This document shows positions 25,396 through 33,551 of a stretch of DNA of 64,000 nucleotides, piece after piece; position 1 is the first letter of the stretch, and each line of letters opens with the position of its first letter. Made by a program: the position numbers and the translations under genes. Under the pieces are notes generated by a model. The model made no database searches, was not told where the DNA came from, and saw nothing but the letters and a program-made list of their open reading frames with translations. Origin of the DNA: Streptomyces albofaciens JCM 4342 (GTDB lineage: Bacteria > Actinomycetota > Actinomycetes > Streptomycetales > Streptomycetaceae); the NCBI RefSeq assembly GCF_008634025.1, contig NZ_PDCM01000002.1, forward strand, positions 4,381,501 through 4,445,500. Direction: 5' to 3'.

Positions 25396-26334
25396 TCAGG
25401 CCGCCACCGGCTGAGACTCTGCGCCTGCCACGGCTTCCGGGTTGACCTGGACCAGCTCCTTGGCCTCGGAGTGCGCCTTGGCCTGCTTGAGCTGGAAGCG
25501 TGCCTTCGTCAGGGACTCCGCTACGCGGTCCAGCTGCTCCAGGCGCGCGCCGACGCCGCCCTCCAGGGCCTGCGCGAGCTTCAGGGGATCGCTGGCGCCG
25601 ATCTCGTCCAGCATCGCGCGGACCTGTTCGATCTTGTCGAGCGTCGTACGGGTCTTCTTCTGCGCCGCTGCGCGCTCAGTACGCTGCTCCTCCGTCAGCT
25701 CCTCTGTGATCATCAGTACGGCCTGCTCCTGCTGCTGGCGCATGGCGTAGGCAAAGTGGACGATCTCGTTGTCCGAGGCCAGTTCGCCGCGGCTGAACTT
25801 GGCGAGCACGGCAGCCTGGTTGGCGTGGCTCAGGGCTGCGATCTGCACTGCCGCCTGGGTGCCGATGGTCTTGGACTCCACGAGTTTGGCGACATCCTCA
25901 CGCAAGTCCAGCAGGGCCAGGCGGAGCTTGACGTACGCCGTGGTCTTGCTGAAGTCGGCGGCGACGGACTCCGGGGTGGCGCCTTCCTCCTCGTCCAGGA
26001 TGCGCTGGAAGGCTCGCGCCTCCTCCAGGGGGGTCATATCCTCGCGGTTCACGTTCTCGCTGACCGACCGCTTAAAGCGACGGAGTTCACTCTTCTCGCT
26101 GGTGATGGTGGCACGGATCTTGGTGCGCTTGAGTATCTGATGGGCGCGCCACCGGCGTTCGCCGGCGACGATCTCGTAACCGCCGCGCTCGTCGTCGGGC
26201 CGGACCTCGATGGCCTGCATGAGTCCGTATTCGTCGATGGAGGAGGCGAGTTCCTGAAGGGCTGCATCGTCGAAGTGCTCGCGGGGCTGGCGGGGGTTGC
26301 GGTGGACCTGGCTCATCTTCAGGACGCGCTGCAC
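25396..26334 (-). CDS. ParB/RepB/Spo0J-family partition-type protein
   Basis: A 312-residue ParB. It has box I/II features (HRNPRQPREHFDDAALQELASSI, then EIVAGERRWRAHQI with the GERR motif of CTP-using ParB proteins), a central helix-turn-helix (PESVAADFSKTTAYVKLRLALL) and a long charged helical C-terminus. I prefer GTG 26334 (GGAG eight bases upstream) because it leaves a normal leader after the mapped promoter; a TTG at 26373 would leave almost none. No ParA gene is present in the window. Its role could be maintenance of the element or control of its gene expression. Confidence 0.8.
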   Translation of the reverse strand: MQRVLKMSQVHRNPRQPREHFDDAALQELASSIDEYGLMQAIEVRPDDERGGYEIVAGERRWRAHQILKRTKIRATITSEKSELRRFKRSVSENVNREDMTPLEEARAFQRILDEEEGATPESVAADFSKTTAYVKLRLALLDLREDVAKLVESKTIGTQAAVQIAALSHANQAAVLAKFSRGELASDNEIVHFAYAMRQQQEQAVLMITEELTEEQRTERAAAQKKTRTTLDKIEQVRAMLDEIGASDPLKLAQALEGGVGARLEQLDRVAESLTKARFQLKQAKAHSEAKELVQVNPEAVAGAESQPVAA

Positions 26335-26384
26335 GGGTTTCTCCAAGAGGTAGGTGGTGAGTTCTTCCCTCAACCGTTAGCTAA

Positions 26385-26412
26385 ATTCTACTATGTTTGA
26401 GGGGGGTGTCTA
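26385..26412 (-). promoter_or_regulatory. Promoter of the ParB gene (copy 2 of a duplicated promoter)
   Basis: On the minus strand: TAGACA (26,407-26,412), a 16-base spacer, TAGAAT (26,385-26,390). It shares GACACCCCC and CATAGTAGAATT with the copy at 24,989-25,016, including spacing. Confidence 0.65.
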
Positions 26413-26490
26413 CTCGCGGAGCCGCAGGCCAGATGTTGTCTGGCCTGCGCCGACATCGCACCAGTCCAGCCGCTTTGAGGAAAGCAAAGC

Positions 26491-26528
26491 GCCCGTGGGG
26501 CGCCGGTTTCTTCCGGCGCCCCACGGGC
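26491..26528. terminator. 16-bp stem terminator
   Basis: Arms at 26,491-26,506 and 26,513-26,528 are perfectly complementary, with a TTTCTT loop. It separates the leftward Wbl-like gene from the ParB promoter region and would end transcription of the Wbl-like gene. Confidence 0.8.
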
Positions 26529-26560
26529 TTCCCTTCCACCGCACTACGGGACGCGAGCGC

Positions 26561-26956
26561 CTAACCCCCGTCTACGCGCTCACGCCACCGCCGCACCTCA
26601 ACGGGCGCACCCGCTGCCAGGGCGGTAGAACACTCGCGGGCGATCGGGCACTGGCCGCACACCTCGGCCGGATCGCCTTCTCGCACCTGCTTGGACGAAT
26701 CAACCTGGCTAGCTGTGACACACAGGGCCGCGCTCCAGCGGATCGGCATCGCCAACCTGCCCGTCTCGCCGTGCAGGTAGCTCAGGACACGAGCAGTCGC
26801 TGCAAGATCCCGCTCTTCACTGCCCGGTCGACCGCTCCGAGGCTGCTTCGACAGCGCCAAGATGCGCTGTTCATCAATCACTTCACTCCTCGCCAAGTCA
26901 GGCTGCTCGTCGCCTGCCCCTCCGTTCGACGCGCCCAACCCCCCGTCCGCGATCAC
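26561..26956 (-). CDS. Divergent WhiB-like (Wbl) protein
   Basis: About 130 residues. The C-terminal half has the Wbl cysteine pattern: one Cys in AALCVTA, then after about 27 residues VCGQCPIARECSTAL, i.e. Cys-X2-Cys-X5-Cys, which in Wbl proteins binds a [4Fe-4S] cluster. The usual GVWGG turn after the cluster is replaced by APVEVRRW. The N-terminal half is low in complexity and the start is uncertain (GTG 26956 or TTG 26959). Wbl proteins partner with sigma factors to control transcription and often occur on actinobacterial mobile elements. Confidence 0.6.
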   Translation of the reverse strand: MIADGGLGASNGGAGDEQPDLARSEVIDEQRILALSKQPRSGRPGSEERDLAATARVLSYLHGETGRLAMPIRWSAALCVTASQVDSSKQVREGDPAEVCGQCPIARECSTALAAGAPVEVRRWRERVDGG

Positions 26957-27019
26957 CAAGCCCGAGCGCGGTGCCGGGTGACCGTAGGTGCTGCTCTGCT
27001 GATGTGGCCGAGCTGCCGC

Positions 27020-27724
27020 TCAGTGGCCCATGCCGGCGCCGCCGTCGACCGGGATGACGGCCCCGGTGACGTACGACGCCTCATCGCTGGCAAGGAAGCG
27101 CACCGCCGCGGCGATCTCCTCCGGCTGGGCGGCCCTGCCTGCGGGGATCTGCTTGACCATGCTGTCCTTGATCTCCTGCGGCAGTACCGCGGTCATGTCC
27201 GTCTCGGTCAGGCCCGGAGTGACCACGTTGGCCGTGATTCCCCGCGAGCCCAGCTCACGTGCGATGGAGCGAGAAAATCCGACCAGTCCGGCCTTGGCTG
27301 CCGCGTAGTTCGCCTGGCCCGCTTCACCGCGCAGGCCGACGGTCGAGCCGATGAAGATCATGCGGCCCTTGCGGGCGCGCAGCATGCCTCGCGTGGCGCG
27401 CTTGGCCAGCCGGTATGCGGCGGTGAGGTTGGTGCCGATGACATCGCCGAAGTCGTCCTCGGACATCCGCATCAGCAGGGTGTCGCGGGTGATGCCCGCG
27501 TTGGCCGCCAGCACCTCGACCGGGCCGTGCGCCTCTTCGATCTGCTGGAACGCCGCCTCGACCTGCTCTGGGTCGGTGATGTCGCACCGGACGCCCAACA
27601 CGCCGGCGGGCGGCTCCCCCGACCGGTAGGTGACGGCGACTCTGTCGCCGTTGGCGACCATGGCCTCTGCGATCGCCAGCCCGATGCCTCGGTTACCACC
27701 GGTGATGAAGACGCTGCGGCTCAT
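27020..27724 (-). CDS. FabG-like 3-oxoacyl-ACP reductase (SDR)
   Basis: A 234-residue short-chain dehydrogenase. The nucleotide site is TGGNRGIG near residue 8, the NAG motif is present (AANAG), the catalytic Ser is in IGSTVGL and the Tyr/Lys pair in YAAAK, and the ending VTGAVIPVDGGAGMGH is typical of FabG. It would reduce 3-oxoacyl-ACP with NADPH in fatty-acid or polyketide synthesis. It stands alone, away from other lipid genes, so a role beside housekeeping FabG cannot be specified. The start ATG 27724 follows GAGAGG. An AACGATCGTT palindrome lies upstream. Confidence 0.85.
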   Translation of the reverse strand: MSRSVFITGGNRGIGLAIAEAMVANGDRVAVTYRSGEPPAGVLGVRCDITDPEQVEAAFQQIEEAHGPVEVLAANAGITRDTLLMRMSEDDFGDVIGTNLTAAYRLAKRATRGMLRARKGRMIFIGSTVGLRGEAGQANYAAAKAGLVGFSRSIARELGSRGITANVVTPGLTETDMTAVLPQEIKDSMVKQIPAGRAAQPEEIAAAVRFLASDEASYVTGAVIPVDGGAGMGH

Positions 27725-28068
27725 GGGTACCTCTCAGTTGCTGCTCTGGTGCTCGGCTCTGCCGTTTGCCGTGGCAGAGCGTCCGAGGGGCCGGTGTCCG
27801 GTGCTCGGGCGGCCTCCTGCGGTGCAGCAACCTTCGCATAAAAAGAACGATCGTTATTGATCGCTCCCGGCCACTCAGAGTGACCGATACGAAATGTAGC
27901 GGTGGTTGACGAGCCCCTCGAAGCGGCAGATCGCGAGCAATATCCCATTTTGGGCGGGTCGGGGATGAAAAGATGATCATGGAGGCACTTGCGAAGGAGC
28001 GTCAAGGGGGCGTTAAGGTCATCGGCGTCTTTCCGATACTTTTACCGTCAAGGAGGGGTAGCGCCCCA
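27725..28068. promoter_or_regulatory. Divergent intergenic region with palindrome
   Basis: Gap of 344 bases between the FabG-like gene and the XRE regulator. It contains a perfect palindrome AACGATCGTT at 27,847-27,856 followed by an overlapping GATCGTTATTGATC, a candidate operator, and AAGGAGGGG at 28,050 serving the XRE gene. No further gene seen. Confidence 0.45.
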
Positions 28069-28869
28069 ATGTCCAATAGGCACCGCGTAGGCGATTTTCT
28101 CCGAGAGTGGCGCGCCAAGATGGACCCCAACCTCGTCCCCGGCTTCACCGCCAAGTTCGGGCCCCGAAACAAGCCCGGCCTCACACAAGCCGAAATGGCA
28201 GTGCTCACTGGTGTGGCGGAGAGCTGGTACCGGCGCCTGGAAGCCGGTGGCGTCCCGAATCCGAAGACGGTTTGGCTGGAGCGCATCGTGCGCATCCTCG
28301 ACCTCAATGAAGCCAAGCGATACACCCTGTTCGTGTACGCAAAGGGGCAAGAGCCGCCGCCCCTCTACCGCCCGGCCGCAGTCATCGACCCCTCGACAAC
28401 CGCAGTAATTCAGGGACAGCCCTGGCCTGCTTACATATCTGACGCATCGTGGGACATGCTCAAGTACAACGACCTGTGCGTCCAGAATTGGCCCTGGGTC
28501 AAGTACGGCATCAACATCATGACCTGGTGCCTGACCTACCCCGAAGCCCGGCTGCAGCTGATCGACTGGGAAGAGTCCTGGGCCAAGCCCATGGCGTCCC
28601 AACTGCGCCTGGCGCACGAGTCCCAGCCGGAGAACCGCAGGCTCGCCGAAGTCGTAGCCGATATCAAAAAGCGCGACAAGGTCGCAGCCCGGCTCCTTAC
28701 TGACGACCTCACGAGCGTCACGCACCCAGACGGCCACCGGCGTTGGATGTACCTACCGAACCGTGGTGAAGAAGAATTCGAGGTGATCTTCCGCTGCTAC
28801 GCACCGCTCAGCGACCGTAGCCAGCGCATGATGTTCATCATGTCGCCCGACTACTCCCTCGCGAGCTGA
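28069..28869 (+). CDS. XRE-family regulator with MmyB-like sensor domain
   Basis: A 266-residue protein starting at ATG 28069 behind AAGGAGGGG. Residues 5-80 form an XRE helix-turn-helix (VGDFLREWRAKMDPN, GLTQAEMAVLTGVAESWYRRLEAGG), and the rest is the MmyB-like ligand domain (YISDASWDMLKYNDLCVQNWPW, NIMTWCLTYPEARLQLIDWEE, EEEFEVIFRCYAPLSD). Such proteins in streptomycetes often regulate a neighbouring oxidoreductase gene; the leftward FabG-like gene is the nearest candidate. Its 3' end overlaps the convergent hydrolase gene by 19 bases. Confidence 0.85.
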   Translation: MSNRHRVGDFLREWRAKMDPNLVPGFTAKFGPRNKPGLTQAEMAVLTGVAESWYRRLEAGGVPNPKTVWLERIVRILDLNEAKRYTLFVYAKGQEPPPLYRPAAVIDPSTTAVIQGQPWPAYISDASWDMLKYNDLCVQNWPWVKYGINIMTWCLTYPEARLQLIDWEESWAKPMASQLRLAHESQPENRRLAEVVADIKKRDKVAARLLTDDLTSVTHPDGHRRWMYLPNRGEEEFEVIFRCYAPLSDRSQRMMFIMSPDYSLAS

Positions 28870-29819
28870 GCCATTCCCTCAACGAGCCCCATCGTCGTGG
28901 AAGGGCCACCTTCTACGCCCGCTTCCTTATACGCGGCGGCAACAGCAGTAAAAAGCCGCTCAGGGTGCGCGAGACCGCCGGCGTGGGCCCCCTTGATCAG
29001 GCGGGCCGCGTCGGGCAACTCGACGCCGCTCAAAGCGTATGAAGTGGCGTCTTCGTGGACACGGGCGAGGCCGTCGCGAAAGGTGACCACGCCTGCCCGG
29101 CCGCTGATTTCTCCGTGACCCGGTACAAACGTTGTGGCGCCCGTACTCAGTAGCCGATCGCAAGCCGCGATGCACGCGCTGAGGGAATCGGACCACACAA
29201 TCATGTGGGCGCCGATGAACAATGTATCGCCGGTGAAGACCACCTGATCACCGGGAACATGTACGGCCACGTCACCCTCACTGTGCGCGGGGCCGAGATC
29301 GATGAGTTCGACCGCCACCCCGCCAACCTCCAGATCCAGCGTGCCGGTGAACGTACGCGTCGCACCAGTCACGGTGATCCCGCTGAAGTCGAACCCGCCG
29401 ATGTGCTCAGCGGCGTACGCGGTGACCGCAGACGTCGGAGCCGCCCGGCCGAGCAGCATCATCTGCTCCGGGCTGATCTCTTTGCACACATGCTCGGCCG
29501 ACGCAGCCGACGTGATGATCTCGGCGTCCGGCAGGAGCTGGTTGCCCCACGTGTGGTCCCCGTTCTGGTGCGAATTCACCACAGTGGTGATCTCCGCTCT
29601 GGGCACGGCCGCCTCGACTGCGTTCAACAGCAGACGCGTGCCGGCCAACGTGAACTGAGTGTCCACCAGCAGAGCTTGCCCATCAGAGGCGACAAGCCCG
29701 CAGTTGCTGTAACCCCAGGCAGTGCTGTTGTGCATCCACGCCCACGTGGTGGACGACAGCGGAACGAGGGAAGGGGACGACAAAGCAGGCTCCAACTTGC
29801 AGGGCAGGGCAACAGACAC
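28851..29819 (-). CDS. Metallo-beta-lactamase-fold hydrolase
   Basis: A 322-residue MBL-fold protein. The first metal motif reads SHQNGDHTWGN near residue 82, so the usual first His-X-His is replaced by His-Gln-Asn, while Asp-His is kept. Further ligands are the His in GPAHSEGD near 177, the Asp in FTGDTLF and the His in VPGHGE near 233. The fold often cleaves esters, thioesters or lactones with two zinc ions; the altered first motif may lower or change metal binding. The start is GTG 29819, with other candidates inside. It converges on the XRE gene with a 19-base overlap. Confidence 0.8.
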   Translation of the reverse strand: MSVALPCKLEPALSSPSLVPLSSTTWAWMHNSTAWGYSNCGLVASDGQALLVDTQFTLAGTRLLLNAVEAAVPRAEITTVVNSHQNGDHTWGNQLLPDAEIITSAASAEHVCKEISPEQMMLLGRAAPTSAVTAYAAEHIGGFDFSGITVTGATRTFTGTLDLEVGGVAVELIDLGPAHSEGDVAVHVPGDQVVFTGDTLFIGAHMIVWSDSLSACIAACDRLLSTGATTFVPGHGEISGRAGVVTFRDGLARVHEDATSYALSGVELPDAARLIKGAHAGGLAHPERLFTAVAAAYKEAGVEGGPSTTMGLVEGMAQLARE

Positions 29820-29858
29820 AGCGGTGCGCCCCAGCCGGCGAGGCGCACGAAAAGAAGA

Positions 29859-30899
29859 TCAGTCGGTGGGGGTACGCCAGTCGATAACGATCCGCTCGTG
29901 CGGATCGGCGTGCCGCCCACCCCCCGACGGCATGACACGCACCTTGGAAATCTCCAAGGCGATGAGAGCTCGCTGAGAGGCCCGCGGAGCGGTCTTCCAC
30001 CACGCGACGAAATCGGTGACGCCGGAGATCGGCACGTCCGCGATCTGCTCCAGGAACCGAAGCCGTGCCCGAGCCTGCCGCAGATCCTCCTTGGTGGCCT
30101 TCTGAGCGGCCAGGAACGCCGAGCGCACCAACAGGCCACGCCCGTACATGCCGCCCAGTTCCTTGAACCGCTCCTCGGCCCCGTCGACATGCTCGCGCAG
30201 ACGTCGTACTTCGGCCCTGACGTCCTCCTGGACTTCAAGCAGCCGCTCGTGGGTTCCCGGGCGCAGAACATCGGCGAGGACCTGCTCGGCTACGGCGTCC
30301 TCCAGGCGGCTGGCGTTCATGCGGACGCCACCACACGAAGCGCGGCCCTCCTTGGGGGGCGGGCACCGGTAGCCGGGGTCTGCATCACCGTTCACCCGTG
30401 CCCCTTGCATGGGGAAGGTGCACCGCCCGCACTCGGACAGGCCGCTGGTGAGCAGGTAGTCGAACGGTTCGCGAGGCGGTGTCTGCTCGCCGCGGCGCTT
30501 AGCGAACAGTGCGTTCAGCCTTTGGTGCTCGTCCGGTGTGAGTACCGTTTCCCCGAAGTCCTCGATGGGCTCGCCGTTCTTGTCGAGGCCCGCCATGAGC
30601 GGGTTGAGGATGGCCCGCACGAATGCCTCCGCAGTCCAGGGGTTCCCGCGCGCGTTGGTGTAGCCCTTGTCGGCGAGCTGGCGCACGACCGCGCCTGCGG
30701 GCTCGTTCAAGAGCAGTCGTGAAGCGCCCTCACGCAAGCCCTGGGCTTCCTGCTGGTGCAGCTCTCCAGGACGCACGTAACCCGATAGCCGTGCCATGAA
30801 TCTCCATCCATCGGGAGTGCGACCGCCTTGCCCATAGCGGCCCCTTAGCTCCGTAATAGGCCAATGTACTCGGCTGTCATAGGAGGACTCTCCGTTCAC
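29859..30899 (-). pseudogene. Large serine recombinase lacking its catalytic domain
   Basis: A 346-residue C-terminal part of a large serine recombinase. It begins about where the recombinase domain starts (GREGA-like ASRLLLNEPAGAVVRQLADKGYTN, NPWTAEAFVRAILNPLMAG), followed by a zinc ribbon (LSECGRCTFPM and later a second Cys pair, YRCPPP/SCGG) and the coiled-coil motif region (RRLREHVDGAEERFKEL) that controls direction of recombination. The N-terminal resolvase domain with its catalytic Ser is absent and I find no trace upstream in another frame. It is therefore a remnant of an older integrase, or a decoy protein. The tyrosine integrase next to it is the intact one. Confidence 0.7.
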
Positions 30900-31088
30900 T
30901 TGGCGCCGCTAGGTATTTACGCAGGTCAAGTGCAGTGATCGAACACGACATCGAAAAGTGGCCTCCCTCACGTCCAGCTAGTTGGTTGCCTGGGGCTATG
31001 AAGGGGTCGAGTGAACTGCCGCGTAGCGACCCACGGAAGACGGGGGTGCGGGCGGCTTCTCGGTAAACAGGCCGCAGCAAAAGATCGG

Positions 31089-31331
31089 CTAACGCAGTCC
31101 AAGCGCCTCCCAGACGGACGCCGTCGCCACCTTCGTCGTATCGCCCAGCGGAATCAGCTTCGCCGGGAACCGGCCCTCCTCGATCAGCCGGTACGCCTTG
31201 TCCGCCCCGATCTTGAAAGCGCGCGCCGCCGTCGCCACGCTGATCGCAAGCGGAAGCGCCAGAACCTCCTCCACGGACATGTCCCCACGCTCAGAGGGAG
31301 GCGCAACAGAACCAATCGCAGATGTGGTCAT
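31089..31331 (-). CDS. Excisionase-like small DNA-binding protein
   Basis: An 80-residue protein with a MerR/excisionase-type helix-turn-helix: LPLAISVATAARAFKIGADKAYRLIEEGRFPAKLIPLGDTTKVATASVWEALGL. It lies head-to-head with the integrase gene, 57 bases away, so promoters of both must overlap in this short gap. Xis proteins bend attachment-site DNA and steer the integrase towards excision. The wing motif and small size fit; no other function is suggested. Confidence 0.7.
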   Translation of the reverse strand: MTTSAIGSVAPPSERGDMSVEEVLALPLAISVATAARAFKIGADKAYRLIEEGRFPAKLIPLGDTTKVATASVWEALGLR

Positions 31332-31388
31332 AGGTGGTCAAATCCTTCATCCCCGCGCCACCTGACCGGAAGCATACGAGACCCAAGG

Positions 31389-33083
31389 ATGCGCAAGCTC
31401 CGCTACAGAAAGATCAGGACACGCAAGGAAACCCCAGCTCAAACAGGAGCCTGCGTGTTCGACGGAACCACCTACAAGCGATGCTCGTGCACGGAGCCGG
31501 TACTCGACGACGCCGGCCGACCGGTGCTCAGGCCCGACGGCAAACCCAAGCGCCGCGAGATCGGCTCGGCCTGCCCAGACCTGAAAAAGCGGGACCACGG
31601 CTCCTGGGCCTACTACCTCAACCTCCCCGACGGCCCGCGCGGCGAACGACGCCGGCCCCGCAAGAGCGGCTTCCGAACCCAGACCGACGCGAAGGAAGCG
31701 GCACAGAAGCTCTGGGACGAGGCCCAGGGCGGGGTCGACATCGACTCCAAGGAGACGGTCGCTCAGTACCTGCGCCGCTGGCTGCGCCAGCGCGTCGACC
31801 TCAAGCGCAGCACCCGCAAGGACTACGAGGACTACGTCGAGCGGATCTTCATACCCGCCCTCGGCCACCTCCCCCTGCGCCAACTGCGTAAGCGCCACAT
31901 CCAGGAGATGTTCGAACAGATCTGGGCCCACAACGAAACCAAGGCAGCCAACCGGCTCGCAGCCCAGCAGGCCAAAGCCGAGTGCGACGATGCCTACCGA
32001 GCATGGAAGTCTGCGCCCAAGCCCCGCCCCCCACACCTGCGCCAGCGGTGGGACGAGGCCAAGGCGGCCCTTCGCGAGGCACGCCAGAAGCCACGCAGAG
32101 ACACAGGCCCGGGCACACAGAAGAAGTTCAAAGACACCCTCTCTGCCGCACTCGACGCCGCTGTCGCCGAAAAGCTGATCACGGAGAACTTCACCAAAGG
32201 AGTCGTCCTCCCCAAGTACGAGCGTCCTGAAGCCCTCGTGTGGACGGACGAACGTGTCGCACGCTGGCGCGAGACAGGGGAGATCCCTGGCCCCGTTATG
32301 GTCTGGACCCCACAACAGACCGGGCAGTTCCTCGACGGTGCAACCGGACACCGCATGTACCCCATGTGGCATCTCGCGGTCTTCAGAGCAACACGACGCG
32401 GCGAAACCGTCGGTCTGCCCTGGACCGAAACGGACCTGGAAGCCGGAACAATCAAGGTCGTCGAGCAACTGGTCATGGGCCGTACCTACAGCGAGGTATG
32501 GGAAGACACCCCCAAGAGCCGCAGCGGACGCCGTACCGTCACCTTGGACGACGTGACCCGCGCACTGCTCCGAGCTGTGCGCGAAGCACAGAAGGCCGAG
32601 CGCGAAGCCTGGGAAGCAAAGCACCGGGCCGAACCCGAGAAGTACGGGCCCTACGTCAACTCAGGCCGCGTGTTCACCACTGAGGATGGAAGTCCCCACA
32701 ACCCGGACAACGTCTCGCAAGCCTTCGACCGCCTGGTCAAAAGGCTCGGCCTCCCCCCGATCCGCCTTCACGACCTCCGCCACTGCGCCGCATCGCTGAG
32801 CCTCGCGGCCGGCTTGTCCATGAAGGCCATCCAAGCTCTCCTCGGCCACAGCAACTACTCCCTCACCGCCGACACCTACACCTCGCTCATGCCGCAGTTC
32901 GACCAGGCAGCGGCGAACGCGCCGGTCACCCTCGTACCGCGAGCTAACGCGACGGAGGAGACGACCGCCCCGAAGCTGACCCTCGTCGTCTCGGCCCCAG
33001 AACTAGAAGGAGCTGGGGCCGCGGATCACGACCAGGAGGAAGTCGGTGGCCACTCCGCCCCATGCCGAGTGATGTCAGCGTGA
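31389..33083 (+). CDS. Tyrosine-type site-specific integrase
   Basis: A 564-residue integrase that inserts the element in a tRNA gene. It has an N-terminal arm-binding part with a Cys-bearing segment (TTYKRCSCTEPVL), a SAM-like core-binding domain from about 115 (VAQYLRRWLRQRVDLKRSTRKDYEDYV) with an internal charged insert, and a C-terminal catalytic domain: Arg in FRATRRGETVGL, His-X2-Arg in LHDLRHCAA, His in LLGHSNYSLT and the Tyr nucleophile in ADTYTSLMP. Homology starts at ATG 31389; the open frame to 31011 upstream overlaps the excisionase and is not coding. Its 3' end is 350 bases from the tRNA fragment. Confidence 0.88.
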   Translation: MRKLRYRKIRTRKETPAQTGACVFDGTTYKRCSCTEPVLDDAGRPVLRPDGKPKRREIGSACPDLKKRDHGSWAYYLNLPDGPRGERRRPRKSGFRTQTDAKEAAQKLWDEAQGGVDIDSKETVAQYLRRWLRQRVDLKRSTRKDYEDYVERIFIPALGHLPLRQLRKRHIQEMFEQIWAHNETKAANRLAAQQAKAECDDAYRAWKSAPKPRPPHLRQRWDEAKAALREARQKPRRDTGPGTQKKFKDTLSAALDAAVAEKLITENFTKGVVLPKYERPEALVWTDERVARWRETGEIPGPVMVWTPQQTGQFLDGATGHRMYPMWHLAVFRATRRGETVGLPWTETDLEAGTIKVVEQLVMGRTYSEVWEDTPKSRSGRRTVTLDDVTRALLRAVREAQKAEREAWEAKHRAEPEKYGPYVNSGRVFTTEDGSPHNPDNVSQAFDRLVKRLGLPPIRLHDLRHCAASLSLAAGLSMKAIQALLGHSNYSLTADTYTSLMPQFDQAAANAPVTLVPRANATEETTAPKLTLVVSAPELEGAGAADHDQEEVGGHSAPCRVMSA

Positions 33084-33430
33084 GGGTGTGGTTATGCGTG
33101 GCGAGCGCGAATGCGAAGCGTTGGACCAGCAAACGGCAGGGTAGGGCTGACCTGCGGGAACTTGGGTTCGCCCTCCGGCGCCAAGCCGCATTCCGGAGGA
33201 GGGGGTGTTCGGGGGCTGTCCGTGGACAGAACGTGGACAGAAGGCCGGGGACAGGCAGGGAAAGATGAGGGAATCCGACGAAGGACCTGCGGCAGAGCAG
33301 GCTCCGGAAAGACCTGCCAAGGAGCCCCTGAGCTGGCCAAACGCTCCTTCAGACGGTGTTCTGCCGCCCCTGGAGACCGAGTTGGGGGCCGCTCCGATCC
33401 GCTGCTTATCAGGCTCGATTCCCACCCGGA
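33084..33430. other. Region between integrase and attachment site, with direct repeats
   Basis: No gene seen. It holds two head-to-tail copies of CGTGGACAGAA (33,221-33,231 and 33,232-33,242), the first overlapping an inverted repeat CTGTCC/GGACAG at 33,216-33,229. Repeats this close to an attachment site could be arm-type binding sites of the integrase or excisionase; that is inference. Confidence 0.5.
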
Positions 33431-33477
33431 ACGCTCTTGTAAAGCGTAGGTCGTCGGTTCGAATCCGACAGGGGGCT
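33431..33477 (+). other. tRNA-Thr(TGT) 3' half, probable attachment site (right end of element)
   Basis: The anticodon arm (ACGCT, loop CTTGTAA, AGCGT at 33,431-33,447), variable loop, complete T arm (GTCGG, TTCGAAT, CCGAC at 33,453-33,469) and the 3' acceptor strand AGGGGGC plus discriminator T (33,470-33,477) are all present. Anticodon TGT gives Thr. There is no D arm or 5' acceptor strand before it: the sequence to the left is element DNA. This is the displaced 3' end left when an element integrates in a tRNA gene; the intact tRNA should lie at the other, left end of the element, outside the window. Confidence 0.8.
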
Positions 33478-33488
33478 CAGAGAGCGGG

Positions 33489-33524
33489 AAGCCCCAGGCC
33501 ACCGATGGTGGTCTGGGGCTTTTT
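33489..33524 (+). terminator. Terminator of the original tRNA-Thr gene
   Basis: A 15-base stem (33,489-33,503 with 33,507-33,521, one G-T pair) followed by a run of T. It sits where a tRNA terminator belongs and shows that the chromosome continues to the right of the tRNA fragment. Confidence 0.8.
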
Positions 33525-33551
33525 GCCGGGATGGGGCGGGATGGGCTGTGT

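Noticed and set aside
31011..31388. N-terminal extension of the integrase to 31,011
   Set aside because: The extension overlaps the opposite excisionase gene and lacks integrase similarity; the conserved part begins at 31,389.
33380..33477. A complete tRNA-Thr gene
   Set aside because: The anticodon and T arms and the 3' acceptor strand fit, but the preceding bases cannot form a D arm or pair with AGGGGGC. Called a 3' fragment instead.
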